This document shows, one piece after another, positions 25,458 through 33,945 of a DNA stretch of 64,000 nt. Within the stretch, counting starts at the first letter, position 1; each line of letters opens with the position of its first letter. Source of the stretch: JBGQOJ01 sp052119585 (lineage in GTDB: Bacteria > Pseudomonadota > Alphaproteobacteria > Rhodobacterales > Rhodobacteraceae); the NCBI RefSeq assembly GCF_052119585.1, contig NZ_JBGQOJ010000001.1, positions 682,001 to 746,000 on the forward strand, written 5' to 3'. Under the pieces are notes generated by a model. The model was not told where the DNA came from. It worked only from the letters and a program-made list of their open reading frames with translations, and ran no database searches. The position numbers and the translations under genes were made by a program.

Positions 25458-26306
25458 TCAACCCGGAGCGGCGAGAGTCAACAACCGTTTACGCAGCAGG
25501 TCCAAATCCTTGGGCCTGTGACCGGTAAAGATTTCGAACGCATCAATCCCCTGATGGAAGAACAGCTCGTAGCCCGAAAGGAACCGTGCGCCCGCCGCTT
25601 CGGCCTGCGCCTTGAACGGGGTTTCCACAGGGGTATAGACGGCATCGAATGCCCAGCCCCCCTTGGGAAATGCGCCCGAAGGCACCGGGCTGCCGTCATA
25701 TCCGACCATGCCCAGCGGGGTGCAGTTTATCACGCCATCCGCATCGGTCAGCGCCTGAACGCCGTCCACGCGGGCGCGGGTTTTTCCCCCGCTCGCCTCG
25801 ATGACCGCCTTTGCCAATGACACGGCCTTTGCAATATCATGATCCACGAATACGATCTCTTCGGCGCCAAGAACGGTCAAACCAAAGGCGATTGCCTTAC
25901 CCACGCCACCAGCCCCGAACTGCACAACGCGCCCCGGCGATGTCGCACCGAACGCCGCCCGATAGGCCGACACAAAACCCGAATAGTCCGTGTTGAAGCC
26001 ACGCGGCCCGTCTTTGGCGAACAAGACGGTGTTCACCGCCCCGATGCGCCCGATATTGGGGTCATCGACCTGAACCCGGCGGACCACGCGCTCTTTATAG
26101 GGCAGGGTGACATTCACACCCTGCAACCCGTCTGCACGGCAGCCATCGAACACCTGATCGAAATCCTGACCGATGAACGGCGGAATAAACAGATCATAGC
26201 TGACAGTCAGTCCCGAAAGCTCTCCGCAGAGGCGGTGCAATGCGGGCGAACGGGACGCGCGGATATTGTCGCCGATCAGGCCCAGTCTGAACGTATCGGT
26301 TTTCAT
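25458..26306 (-). CDS. aroE: shikimate/quinate dehydrogenase (AroE family, probably catabolic)
   Basis: This 282-residue enzyme has the AroE layout: substrate-binding SRSPALH segment near residues 18-24, catalytic lysine K71 in NVTLPYKE and aspartate D107 in GFNTDYSG, and a Rossmann nucleotide loop QFGAGGVGKAIAFG. The nucleotide-site residue after the second strand (FVDHDIAKA) is acidic, which in this family points to NAD rather than NADP and so to a catabolic quinate/shikimate dehydrogenase; this is inference. The ATG at 26306 overlaps the TRAP large subunit stop by 4 bases. Coupling to a transporter and quiC supports oxidation of imported quinate or shikimate. Confidence 0.87.
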   Translation of the reverse strand: MKTDTFRLGLIGDNIRASRSPALHRLCGELSGLTVSYDLFIPPFIGQDFDQVFDGCRADGLQGVNVTLPYKERVVRRVQVDDPNIGRIGAVNTVLFAKDGPRGFNTDYSGFVSAYRAAFGATSPGRVVQFGAGGVGKAIAFGLTVLGAEEIVFVDHDIAKAVSLAKAVIEASGGKTRARVDGVQALTDADGVINCTPLGMVGYDGSPVPSGAFPKGGWAFDAVYTPVETPFKAQAEAAGARFLSGYELFFHQGIDAFEIFTGHRPKDLDLLRKRLLTLAAPG

Positions 26307-27598
26307 CCGGGATACCCCATCAATCGTGGCAGCCACAAAACAATTCCGGGCACAAAGATCATCAGGATCAGCGCAGCAATCAGAACCGCAAGAAAGGCCC
26401 ATATCTCGGCAATGATGTCGCGTAGCGGGATGTTGGTCACCGCGTTGATCACGAACAGCAGAATTCCGTAGGGTGGCGTGATCAGGCCGATCATGCAGTT
26501 CACCACAATGACAACCCCGAAGTGGACCAGATCAATTCCCAGTTCCCGGCAGGTCGGAATGAACAGCGGCACGATCACAAGGATGATCGTCGTCGCATCC
26601 AGCACACAGCCCAGCAAAAGAACCAGAAGGTTGACGCCCAGAAAGAAAACGATGGGCGAGACATCAAGCCCGACAAGCGCGCCGGCCATCATGTTCGGAA
26701 TATTTTCCGAGGCGACGATATAGTTCAAGATCAATGCGCCACCGATCACCAGACCAACAGCCGCCGACGACCGCGCAGACGAAACAAAGATGTCATAAAG
26801 CGCCCGCAAAGAAACGGCGCGGTAAAAGACCGAAGCAAGGATCAGTGCGTAAAATGCCGCAACGGCGGCAGCCTCTGTCGGGGTCGTGACCCCGCCATAG
26901 ATCCCGTAAAGCAGGATCGCAGGCATCAACAGCGCCGGAAAGGCATTGATCGTTTGCTTGGGCAGCTCGCGCAGCGGCACGGGTTCTTCCAGGGCAAAGC
27001 CGCGCTTCGCCGACATGTAGTAATTCATCGTCATCAGGACGACCCCCATGACAAGGCCCGGCACGATGCCGCCAAGGAACAGGTAGCCAATCGACGAATT
27101 TGAGACGAGAGCGTAAAGAACCATCGGAATCGATGGCGGAATGATCGGGCCGATCGTGGCAGATGCCGCCGTGATTGCCGCCGCATATCCCGCAGGATAC
27201 CGCCCGCCTTTGGTCATCATTTCGATGATGATTTTGCCGATGCCCGCTGCATCTGCCACGGCAGAGCCCGACATCCCGGAAAAAATCAACGACGCGACGA
27301 CATTCACATGCCCAAGACCGCCGCGAAAGCGGCCAACAGCCGCCACGCAGAAATTCAGCAGGCGTTCCGAAATGGTGCCCGCGTTCATGATGTTCGCGGC
27401 GACGATAAACAATGGCACGGCCAACAGAATAAAGCTGTCGTAAAGACCGGCCAGAATTTGCTCTCCCGCAAGGGCGATATCCTGCCCGGCGACCGCCAGA
27501 TAGACGATGGCCGAAAGGATGATCGCAAAGGCGATAGGTGCCCCTATGCCCGCGAGAAAGAACATGGCCGCAAGGCAAAGTGTCAGCTGAAGGCTCAT
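26303..27598 (-). CDS. TRAP transporter large permease (DctM family)
   Basis: This 431-residue inner-membrane protein has about twelve hydrophobic segments and the DctM landmarks: APIAFAIILSAIVYL, VPLFIVAANIMNAG, FSGMSGSAVADAAGIGKI and ATIGPIIPPSIPMV. TRAP transporters use an ion gradient with a periplasmic binding protein. The genome neighbourhood (quiC, aroE, aroQ) suggests quinate or shikimate as substrate, which is inference. It overlaps the small subunit gene by 4 bases upstream and aroE by 4 bases downstream. Confidence 0.93.
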   Translation of the reverse strand: MSLQLTLCLAAMFFLAGIGAPIAFAIILSAIVYLAVAGQDIALAGEQILAGLYDSFILLAVPLFIVAANIMNAGTISERLLNFCVAAVGRFRGGLGHVNVVASLIFSGMSGSAVADAAGIGKIIIEMMTKGGRYPAGYAAAITAASATIGPIIPPSIPMVLYALVSNSSIGYLFLGGIVPGLVMGVVLMTMNYYMSAKRGFALEEPVPLRELPKQTINAFPALLMPAILLYGIYGGVTTPTEAAAVAAFYALILASVFYRAVSLRALYDIFVSSARSSAAVGLVIGGALILNYIVASENIPNMMAGALVGLDVSPIVFFLGVNLLVLLLGCVLDATTIILVIVPLFIPTCRELGIDLVHFGVVIVVNCMIGLITPPYGILLFVINAVTNIPLRDIIAEIWAFLAVLIAALILMIFVPGIVLWLPRLMGYPG

Positions 27599-28098
27599 TC
27601 GTCCATAACCTCCAGATGGTGGTGCTCGTCCGTCACGCCATGACGCAAAACCTGAACAAAGTAGACAGCGTAGCGAACAACAACCGCCACCAGAAAGAGC
27701 GCATAGATTGAAAAGACGGTCCGCATGGGAATGTGAAGCGTCGCGCTTTTCTTGATTTTCAGAAAGTCGATGTAATCCCAGGTGGGAAGGATCGACAGGC
27801 CCAGACCGATAACAATCGCCGCCGAGGAGATAAGCGCCATGATCCGCCGCGGCCCCTTGGGAACCGCAAGATAAAGCAGGTCGAAGGTAACGTGGTCCTT
27901 ATCACGGACAATAAAGGCGTTGCCCCAAAATACGATCCAGATCCAGAGGGTCAAACACAGCTCCAGCGTCCAGCCGAACGGCTCTGCCAGAACGTAGCGC
28001 GCAAAGATTTGCAGAAGAAAGGTAAGAAACATGGCGGCAAGCATTGCCGCCGCCACGCCCTCAGCCCCTCTATTCAGCCAGCGTAAAGCAAACTGCAT
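27595..28098 (-). CDS. TRAP transporter small permease (DctQ family)
   Basis: This 167-residue membrane protein has four predicted hydrophobic segments (EGVAAAMLAAMFLTFLLQI, LCLTLWIWIVFWGNAFIV, ALISSAAIVIGLGLS, MRTVFSIYALFLVAVVVRY), the normal DctQ architecture. It pairs with the large permease whose start overlaps its stop by 4 bases. It begins 24 bases after the binding-protein gene, giving the standard P-Q-M order. Confidence 0.9.
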   Translation of the reverse strand: MQFALRWLNRGAEGVAAAMLAAMFLTFLLQIFARYVLAEPFGWTLELCLTLWIWIVFWGNAFIVRDKDHVTFDLLYLAVPKGPRRIMALISSAAIVIGLGLSILPTWDYIDFLKIKKSATLHIPMRTVFSIYALFLVAVVVRYAVYFVQVLRHGVTDEHHHLEVMDE

Positions 28099-28122
28099 GA
28101 GATGACCCTCTGATTCAGTGCT

Positions 28123-29118
28123 TTAGAGCGAGTTGATCTTGTCCAGAAGACCGGCGGGCCAATCTTTGGCAAAGTCGGATTCCAGATACATGGTCTGCAC
28201 CCGTGTGCGGAACGCATCAAGATCAGGCTCGTACACCTTCAGGCCCTGCTCTTCGAGGAACGACACAAGATCGACCTCTTTTTGCAGCTGGTTCACGCGC
28301 CCGAACTCTGCGGTCTTGTCTGCCGCATCCTGCACGGTGGCTTGCTGCTCTGGTGTCATCGCATCCCAGGACGCCTTGGAAAGGGCGAGGTAGTTCAGGT
28401 CAACCAGATGCGACGTCAGAACGACTTGCTTGGTCACTTCGTAGAACTTCGCATCGACAACGGTTGGCAGCGGGTTGTCCTGACCGTCGACCGCGCCGGT
28501 TTGCAGCGCGGTGTAAACCTCGGTAAAGGCCATGGGAACAGGGCTTGCGCCCAGCGCCTTACCCAGGAACTGCCATGCGTCGGTGCCGGGCATCCGCAAC
28601 TTGACGCCGGCCAGATCTTCAGGAGTTTTGACTTCTTTGTCGGTGCGCAGGTTCACCTGACGACGCCCCAGATACATCACGGTCAACAGCTTGATGCCAA
28701 GCTCGTCTTCGGCTTTTTGCTTGAAGCTATCCATCAGGGGGTCATTGAAAACCGCAACCTGATGCGCCGCGTCGCGGTGAACGTAGCCTGCCGTAAAGAT
28801 CGAGAATTCAGGGAAGAAAACGGCCAGTTCCTGTGCAGATGTGATCGACATTTCCAGGTTGCCGCGCGCGATCGCTTCCAGCTCTGTGCCCTGCTTGAAC
28901 AGGGTGGCGTTCCAGTGGGGTTCGAAGTCCGCGACCTCGGCCACGGCGGGGCCAAACACCTCTAGCAATGCGACAGAGCGTTGGTCGGTTTCAGACCCGA
29001 CGGCAGATAGCCGCAGCTTGATCTTGTCAGCCGCAAAGGCGGGCATGCCAATAGATGCGGCCATCGTTGCAACTGCGGCGCCAGCAAGAAGCGCGCGGCG
29101 TGTGTGATTAATAGGCAT
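28123..29118 (-). CDS. TRAP transporter substrate-binding protein (DctP family)
   Basis: This 331-residue periplasmic protein starts MPINHTRRALLAGAAVATMA; the RR pair followed by a hydrophobic run suggests export by the Tat route, though Sec is possible. The mature part has DctP landmarks: ARGNLEMSITSAQELAVFFPEFS, LRMPGTDAWQFLGKALGASPVPMAFTEVY (read in pieces) and LQTGAVDGQDNPLPTV, including the conserved arginine in KLRMPG that binds a carboxylate. This fits an organic acid such as quinate or shikimate. Start 29118 follows a GGGAGG box 7 bases upstream. It heads the TRAP-aroE-quiC operon, whose promoter region holds a palindrome at 29257-29270. Confidence 0.93.
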   Translation of the reverse strand: MPINHTRRALLAGAAVATMAASIGMPAFAADKIKLRLSAVGSETDQRSVALLEVFGPAVAEVADFEPHWNATLFKQGTELEAIARGNLEMSITSAQELAVFFPEFSIFTAGYVHRDAAHQVAVFNDPLMDSFKQKAEDELGIKLLTVMYLGRRQVNLRTDKEVKTPEDLAGVKLRMPGTDAWQFLGKALGASPVPMAFTEVYTALQTGAVDGQDNPLPTVVDAKFYEVTKQVVLTSHLVDLNYLALSKASWDAMTPEQQATVQDAADKTAEFGRVNQLQKEVDLVSFLEEQGLKVYEPDLDAFRTRVQTMYLESDFAKDWPAGLLDKINSL

Positions 29119-29256
29119 GAGGTTTCCTCCCAATTCAATGCCGGAACGGGCGCTGATCGTTGCACGCCGCTGTCGAAACGTGGCATATAACTATTTTTGG
29201 ATCAACCAATAATATCTTTATTGACCCCTATAGTCCATTTCATAGGTTTAACTAAT

Positions 29257-29270
29257 AATAATCGATTATT
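29257..29270. promoter_or_regulatory. palindrome upstream of the TRAP operon, candidate GntR operator
   Basis: AATAATCGATTATT is a perfect 14-base palindrome about 140 bases before the dctP-type start. Its central 12 bases recur exactly in the divergent interval between the two GntR genes (30089-30100). An AT-rich, two-fold-symmetric motif shared by two promoters next to GntR-family genes is a good candidate operator. Which of the two regulators binds is not known. Confidence 0.65.
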
Positions 29271-29320
29271 TTACGGCCTTCCTGTGCCACGCCCAAAGTG
29301 GCCAGCTAGATCGCCCCCCC

Positions 29321-29983
29321 CTAGGTGGGGTTCTCCAACGAATGCTCCACTCCGCCCCTGATATGCACACGCAAGATCGTCTGGGCCTTTTCCACGTCCC
29401 TTGCCAGGGCCGCATCAAGAAAGGCGCGGTGCTCGATCGCGGCTGCATTGCCCCGAAAGGTCAGTGTCCTCATCTGATAGCGAAGATATTTGTCGAATAC
29501 AGTTCCGTGGACCTTCAAAAGTTCTGCGGACCCGCAGGCCAGAATAAGGGCCTGATGGAATTCCCAGTCATAGCGCTTCCACTCTTCCCGGATGCTTGTA
29601 TCGCCCGCCAGCATGCGCTGTTCCATACGGGACAGTTTGTGATGCGCGGCAACAACTTTGCCTTCCCAATCGGTATCCCCCGCCTCGAATGACAGCTTCA
29701 AGGCGTGGCACTCCAGCAAAATGCGCAAATCGGCAATCTCGCGCAGATCTTCAGGCGACATCGGTGCAACAAAAAACCCGCGCTGCCCTTCCGCAACCAC
29801 AAAACCGTCGCTGGCAAGGCGGCTCAGGACTTCTCGCAAGGTCGAAACGCTGGCATGATAGCGCTCTTTTAGCGTGTCGAGCTTCAGCTTCTCATCCGGC
29901 TCCAACCGGCCAAAAATGATATCTGTTCGGATGGTTTCATAGGTATAGGTTCCGATACTTGGAATCGCGCTTGATATGGTCAT
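29321..29983 (-). CDS. GntR-family regulator with FCD domain (first)
   Basis: This 220-residue protein has a winged helix N-terminus (TYETIRTDIIFGRLEPDEKL, then YHASVSTLREVLSRLASDG) and a helical FCD ligand domain (DLREIADLRILLECHALKL, REEWKRYDWEFHQALILACG, HRAFLDAALARDVEKAQ) with the Asp and His residues that usually bind a metal and an organic-acid effector. It lies upstream of the TRAP operon on the same strand, about 200 bases away, and is divergent from the second GntR gene. It probably senses quinate, shikimate or a pathway intermediate; whether it represses is inferred. Confidence 0.88.
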   Translation of the reverse strand: MTISSAIPSIGTYTYETIRTDIIFGRLEPDEKLKLDTLKERYHASVSTLREVLSRLASDGFVVAEGQRGFFVAPMSPEDLREIADLRILLECHALKLSFEAGDTDWEGKVVAAHHKLSRMEQRMLAGDTSIREEWKRYDWEFHQALILACGSAELLKVHGTVFDKYLRYQMRTLTFRGNAAAIEHRAFLDAALARDVEKAQTILRVHIRGGVEHSLENPT

Positions 29984-30088
29984 GCCCTGTTGTTCTTATC
30001 CCGGATGATACGTCGCATGACACAGTGACCCAATTCTGCGAATATGTCCAATGACCTCTCAGGTAAATTATTTCATATCATCTTGCAT

Positions 30089-30100
30089 ATAATCGATTAT
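30089..30100. promoter_or_regulatory. palindrome between divergent GntR genes, candidate operator
   Basis: ATAATCGATTAT is a perfect 12-base palindrome, identical to the core of the site at 29257-29270. It is 106 bases from the start of the minus-strand GntR gene and 39 bases from the start of the plus-strand one, so it could control both and allow autoregulation. Confidence 0.65.
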
Positions 30101-30138
30101 TAACGCAAACTTCGCGCAACAATGCGGGGGGCGTCGGG

Positions 30139-30852
30139 GTGTCGGACAGTCAGGCCATAGGTGTTTCATCAACGAATCACAAAAAGACGACCATTTCCGG
30201 TCGTCTGTCAGGCCTGCTTCGGCTGCAAATTCTGAATGGCACATTGCCCCCCGGATCAAAGGTCAATCTGGACCGTCTGCGCGAAACGCATGGCGTCTCA
30301 CTTTCGTCCGTCCGCGAGGCCGTATCGCGGCTGACCGCAGACGGGTTGGTCGAGCTTGAGGAACAGCGCGGCTATCGGATTGCCCCTGTCACGCTTGCCA
30401 ACCTGATCGAAGTGACGCGGCTGCGCGCCGATATGGAAACGCTTGCACTTGGCTATGCGATCACGCAGGCCAATCTGGAATGGGAGGGCGATGTGATGGC
30501 CGCGCTTCACCGGCTTGGCCGTGCCCTACATGACCCCGCCCAACCAGACGCGATTGCCGTCTGGGAAGAGGCCCATGCCGATTTTCACATGACGCTTGTT
30601 CAGGGCAGCGGTATGAAAAATCTCTATCGTTTCTGCATCACCCTGCACAATCTGAACAGCCGCTATCGGCGGATATTCGGATCGGACGATCTCAGCGATG
30701 GGACTGTCGAAAGTGAACACAAACCAATCGCCGATGCCGCCCTTGCGCGGGATGCCGATCTGGCCTGCGCCCTGCTTCGGGGGCACATCGAACGCACGGG
30801 CGCAAAGCTGGTGGCGCGGATCGGCGATCACCTTCCTGCGGACACCCGGTAA
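30139..30852 (+). CDS. GntR-family regulator with FCD domain (second)
   Basis: This 237-residue protein begins at a GTG; no ATG lies in frame nearby and a G-rich stretch precedes it, so the start is uncertain. The winged helix contains LLRLQILNGTLPPGSKVNL and HGVSLSSVREAVSRLTADG; the FCD domain contains ANLIEVTRLRADMETLAL, WEEAHADFHMTLVQGSG and KPIADAALARDADLACALL. It is a clear paralogue of the minus-strand regulator at 29321-29983. It lies 48 bases upstream of aroQ, so it may be the first gene of the aroQ operon. A pair of divergent FCD regulators suggests two different effectors or promoters (inference). Confidence 0.85.
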   Translation: MSDSQAIGVSSTNHKKTTISGRLSGLLRLQILNGTLPPGSKVNLDRLRETHGVSLSSVREAVSRLTADGLVELEEQRGYRIAPVTLANLIEVTRLRADMETLALGYAITQANLEWEGDVMAALHRLGRALHDPAQPDAIAVWEEAHADFHMTLVQGSGMKNLYRFCITLHNLNSRYRRIFGSDDLSDGTVESEHKPIADAALARDADLACALLRGHIERTGAKLVARIGDHLPADTR

Positions 30853-30900
30853 GCCATGAAAACCCGCATCAACTTTGAAGCAAAATCTAAGGAATGATCA

Positions 30901-31341
30901 GTGACCAACCTTATCTACATCCTGAACGGCCCAAACCTGAACCTTCTTGGAAAACGCCAGCCCGAAATCTACGGACATGACACACTTGCCGATGTCGAGG
31001 CGAATTGTGCAGTTGTGGCCAAGGAATTCGGTCTGGAAGGGCGGCTTTTGCAGTCCAACCACGAAGGCCAGATCATCGACTGGATCCACGAAGCCCGCGA
31101 GAATGGTGCCGGCATCATCATCAACCCCGGTGCATTCACACATACCTCTGTGGCGATCTTTGACGCGTTGAACACCTTTGAAGGGCCCGTGCTGGAGGTT
31201 CATATTTCCAACGTGCACAAGCGCGAAAGCTTTCGTCACCATTCCTATGTCAGCCTGCGGGCCGAGGGCGTCATCGCCGGTTTTGGCGTCGAGGGCTACG
31301 CGCTGGCCATGCGCCGCATGGGTTCATTGGTCGGCAAATGA
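30901..31341 (+). CDS. aroQ: type II 3-dehydroquinate dehydratase
   Basis: This 146-residue dodecamer-type enzyme dehydrates 3-dehydroquinate to 3-dehydroshikimate. It has the diagnostic opening LNGPNLNLLGKRQPEIYG with catalytic Y24, NPGAFTHTSVAI, and EVHISNVHKRE with H101. It starts at GTG after an AAGGA box. In this cluster it would connect the quinate dehydrogenase to the QuiC dehydratase, so a catabolic role is likely, although a biosynthetic one cannot be excluded if it is the only copy. Its stop overlaps the next gene by 4 bases. Confidence 0.93.
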   Translation: MTNLIYILNGPNLNLLGKRQPEIYGHDTLADVEANCAVVAKEFGLEGRLLQSNHEGQIIDWIHEARENGAGIIINPGAFTHTSVAIFDALNTFEGPVLEVHISNVHKRESFRHHSYVSLRAEGVIAGFGVEGYALAMRRMGSLVGK

Positions 31342-32375
31342 GCGCACCCGTTCGGATCGCCGTCGCGGGTGCCGGGATGATCGGGAAACGCCATATCGAG
31401 GCGATCAACGCGGCGCAGGGCGCGGTTCTGGCGTCCATCGTGGACCCGACGGATATGGGCCGCGACCATGCCGCCGCACTGGGCGCACCATATTTTCGGT
31501 CGCTTGCCGAGATGATCCAGTCTGGAACGGCGGATGGCGTCATTCTGGCGACACCCAATCAGGTGCATGTAAAAAACGGGCTTGAATGTGTGGCCGCCGG
31601 TTTGCCCACGCTGGTGGAAAAGCCTTTGGCAACCGATCTGGCCGGCGCGGAACGGCTGGTCGCATCCGCAAAATCGGCAGGCGTTCCGTTGCTGACCGGC
31701 CACCACCGGCGCCATAATCCGCTGATCCAGAAAGCGCAGCAGATCATCGCCAAGGGAGAGCTGGGCCGGATCACAACCGTGCAGGCGCAGACCTGGTTCA
31801 TGAAGCCAGACGATTATTTCGAGGTGGACTGGCGTCGGAAAAAGGGAGCGGGGCCGGTTTATCTGAACCTGATCCACGACGTGGATCTGTTGCATTTTCT
31901 GTGCGGCGATGTGGTCAGCGTTCATGCGATGGACTCCAACGCGATCCGGGGCAACGAAGTCGAAGAGACAGCCGTTATTATCCTGCGCTTTGCCAACGGC
32001 GCATTGGGGACAGTCAATGTTTCCGACACGGTCGTCGCCCCATGGAGCTGGGAACTGACCGCGCGGGAAAACCCCGCCTATCCCGCAACAACGGAAGATT
32101 GCTATTGGATAGGGGGCACCGAGGCTTCGCTTGCCCTGCCCAATCTGGCGATGTGGAAAAACCCCGGCAAGCGAAGCTGGTGGGAGCCGATCAGTTCGAC
32201 GAAGATGATCTTTGATTTCGAAGATCCGCTGATCCGTCAGATCCGCCAGTTCGCGGCTGTGATCCGTGGAGAGGAAAAACCGTTGGTGTCAGGCGAAGAT
32301 GGCCTGAAGGCATTGCGGGTAATCGAAGCGGTCAAAACATCTGCCGCCACCGGAATGACGGTAAACATCGCATAG
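31338..32375 (+). CDS. Gfo/Idh/MocA family oxidoreductase
   Basis: This 345-residue protein has an N-terminal Rossmann domain (IRIAVAGAGMIGKRHIEAI-like opening, VRIAVAGAGMIGKRHIEAI) and the family motif EKPLATD with the catalytic-type lysine, followed by an alpha/beta domain containing GHHRRHNPLI and LIHDVDLLHFLCGD. These enzymes oxidise or reduce polyols and cyclic sugars with NAD(P). Coupling to aroQ by a 4-base overlap suggests action on a cyclic polyol acid related to quinate, but the substrate cannot be read from sequence. Confidence 0.85.
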   Translation: MSAPVRIAVAGAGMIGKRHIEAINAAQGAVLASIVDPTDMGRDHAAALGAPYFRSLAEMIQSGTADGVILATPNQVHVKNGLECVAAGLPTLVEKPLATDLAGAERLVASAKSAGVPLLTGHHRRHNPLIQKAQQIIAKGELGRITTVQAQTWFMKPDDYFEVDWRRKKGAGPVYLNLIHDVDLLHFLCGDVVSVHAMDSNAIRGNEVEETAVIILRFANGALGTVNVSDTVVAPWSWELTARENPAYPATTEDCYWIGGTEASLALPNLAMWKNPGKRSWWEPISSTKMIFDFEDPLIRQIRQFAAVIRGEEKPLVSGEDGLKALRVIEAVKTSAATGMTVNIA

Positions 32376-32404
32376 GGTGCGGCGGTCATGGTGCATGCCG
32401 CACC
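32376..32404 (+). other. intercistronic hairpin after the Gfo/Idh gene
   Basis: GGTGCGGC and GCCGCACC form a perfect 8-bp stem with a 13-base loop starting at the Gfo/Idh stop. A second small dyad, GACCGG-CA-CCGGTC, follows at 32421-32434. There is no T run, so these look like message-processing or stability elements in the 77-base gap before the aldolase gene. Confidence 0.5.
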
Positions 32405-32452
32405 ATGGACAATCTGGAATGACCGGCACCGGTCTTGAATGAGAGAGTGAAA

Positions 32453-33226
32453 ATGGAACTTCCCAAGAATACGTTTAAAGCCGCGATCAAGGCGGGCAAG
32501 CAACAGATCGGCCTTTGGTGCTCGATCAACGATAGCACCATCGCGGAAATGCTGGCGGCGTGCGGCTATGACTGGGTGATGTTCGACACCGAACATGCAG
32601 CGATTGACGCGATCAGTATCGTGCCCCTGCTTCAGGCTGTTGCACCTTACCCCGTGTCGCCGATTGTACGGCCCGGATCGCTGAACCCCGTCGAAATCAA
32701 AAAGCTTCTGGACAACGGCGCCCAGACGCTTCTGATCCCCTATGTGCAAAACGCCGACGAAGCACGCCTTGCCGTTTCATCGGTCACCTATGGGCCCGAC
32801 GGCATCCGCGGCGTTGCCGGCATCACCCGCGCCAGCCGTTTTGCGCAGATTCCCGATTATCATAAACGCGCCCGCGAAGAAATTTGCCTGCTGTTGCAAG
32901 TTGAAACAGCCGAGGCCCTGAACGAGATCGAGGCGATTGCCGCCGTTCCCGGCGTCGACGGCATATTCGTCGGCCCTGCAGATCTGGCCGCCAGCATGGG
33001 CCATCCGGGCAACCCGGATCATCCGGATGTAAAGGCTGCGGTTCTGGATGCCATCCGCCGTATCCGCGCGGCGGGTTTGCCTGCAGGCGTTCTGACACTT
33101 GACCCCGCCTTCCTGCCCGAGGCGATCGCAGCGGGCAGCCTGTTCACCGCCGTCGATGTCGATTCGGCTATTTTGTTGCGCGGTGCCTTGGCGCAGGCCG
33201 CAAAATGGAAGGCCCACACCGCATGA
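32453..33226 (+). CDS. HpcH/HpaI family aldolase
   Basis: This 257-residue class II pyruvate-type aldolase has GLWCSINDSTIAEMLAACG, DWVMFDTEHAAID, VRPGSLNPVEIKKLLDNGA, LLLQVETAEALNEIEAIA and GVDGIFVGPADLAASMG. The glutamate in QVETAEAL and the aspartate in GPADLAAS are the expected metal ligands. Relatives cleave 4-hydroxy-2-oxoheptanedioate or 2-keto-3-deoxy sugars to pyruvate plus an aldehyde. I chose the ATG at 32453 after a GAGAGAG box. It overlaps the following gene by 4 bases. The substrate in this cluster is not known. Confidence 0.87.
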   Translation: MELPKNTFKAAIKAGKQQIGLWCSINDSTIAEMLAACGYDWVMFDTEHAAIDAISIVPLLQAVAPYPVSPIVRPGSLNPVEIKKLLDNGAQTLLIPYVQNADEARLAVSSVTYGPDGIRGVAGITRASRFAQIPDYHKRAREEICLLLQVETAEALNEIEAIAAVPGVDGIFVGPADLAASMGHPGNPDHPDVKAAVLDAIRRIRAAGLPAGVLTLDPAFLPEAIAAGSLFTAVDVDSAILLRGALAQAAKWKAHTA

Positions 33227-33945
33227 ATATCGGGGAAATGCGGTCTATTCTGGCACCAAGCGGTGTGCTGCGTGTCGCGATCAATCTGGGCAACAAGGCG
33301 CTTGTTCAAGAGACGGATGGCACAGTGGGCGGCGTTTCCCCGACACTGGCGGTCGGGTTGGCAAACCACCTTGATCTGCCGATCGAATTCATCACGTTTC
33401 GTGGCGCTGGCAAGGTTGTCGATGCCGGAAAAGACGACATCTGGGATCTGGCCTTTCTGGCGATTGACCCTGCCCGGATGGACGTTGTGACCTTCACCAA
33501 GCCCTATGTTTTGATCGAAAGCACATTCGCCGTTCGAAAGGACGGGCCCGTCAGCAGCCTGGCTGATGCGGACCAGCCCGGTCGCACCATATTGGTGGGC
33601 AAAGGATCGGCCTACGACCTGTATCTGACGAAAACCGCAAGGCACGCGACGATCCTAAGGGCTGAAAATCCGGGCGCGTCCTTTCAACGGTTTCTGCAGG
33701 GCGAGGCGGATAGCGTTGCGGGCGTACGTCAAAGCCTGGAGTCGGCTTTTGCGTCACATCCCGGCATCACGATATTTAACGACAGCATCGGGACCATAGA
33801 ACAGGCCATGGCTGTTCCTGTGGCAAAGGCGGGTGTTATCGGGCAGATAAACGCCTTTCTTGACGCCGCGATCAACGACGGGACGGTGCGTGCTGCGTTG
33901 GATGCGTCGGGCAAGGCAAACCTGATGGTCGCCCCCCGAGGCTGA
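33223..33945 (+). CDS. SBP-family-3 binding-protein-like gene without signal peptide
   Basis: This 240-residue protein has the fold markers of extracellular solute-binding proteins of family 3: SGVLRVAINLGNKALV, VGLANHLDLPIEFITF, DDIWDLAFLAIDPARMDVVTFTKPY (in pieces), and LVGKGSAYDLYLTKT. Yet it starts MNIGEMRSILAPSGVLRVA, with no hydrophobic segment, and the ATG at 33223 is fixed by a 4-base overlap with the aldolase stop. It is thus probably cytoplasmic, either as a ligand sensor (as NasS is to NrtA) or as an enzyme on the same scaffold. No ABC permease is nearby. Confidence 0.7.
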   Translation: MNIGEMRSILAPSGVLRVAINLGNKALVQETDGTVGGVSPTLAVGLANHLDLPIEFITFRGAGKVVDAGKDDIWDLAFLAIDPARMDVVTFTKPYVLIESTFAVRKDGPVSSLADADQPGRTILVGKGSAYDLYLTKTARHATILRAENPGASFQRFLQGEADSVAGVRQSLESAFASHPGITIFNDSIGTIEQAMAVPVAKAGVIGQINAFLDAAINDGTVRAALDASGKANLMVAPRG

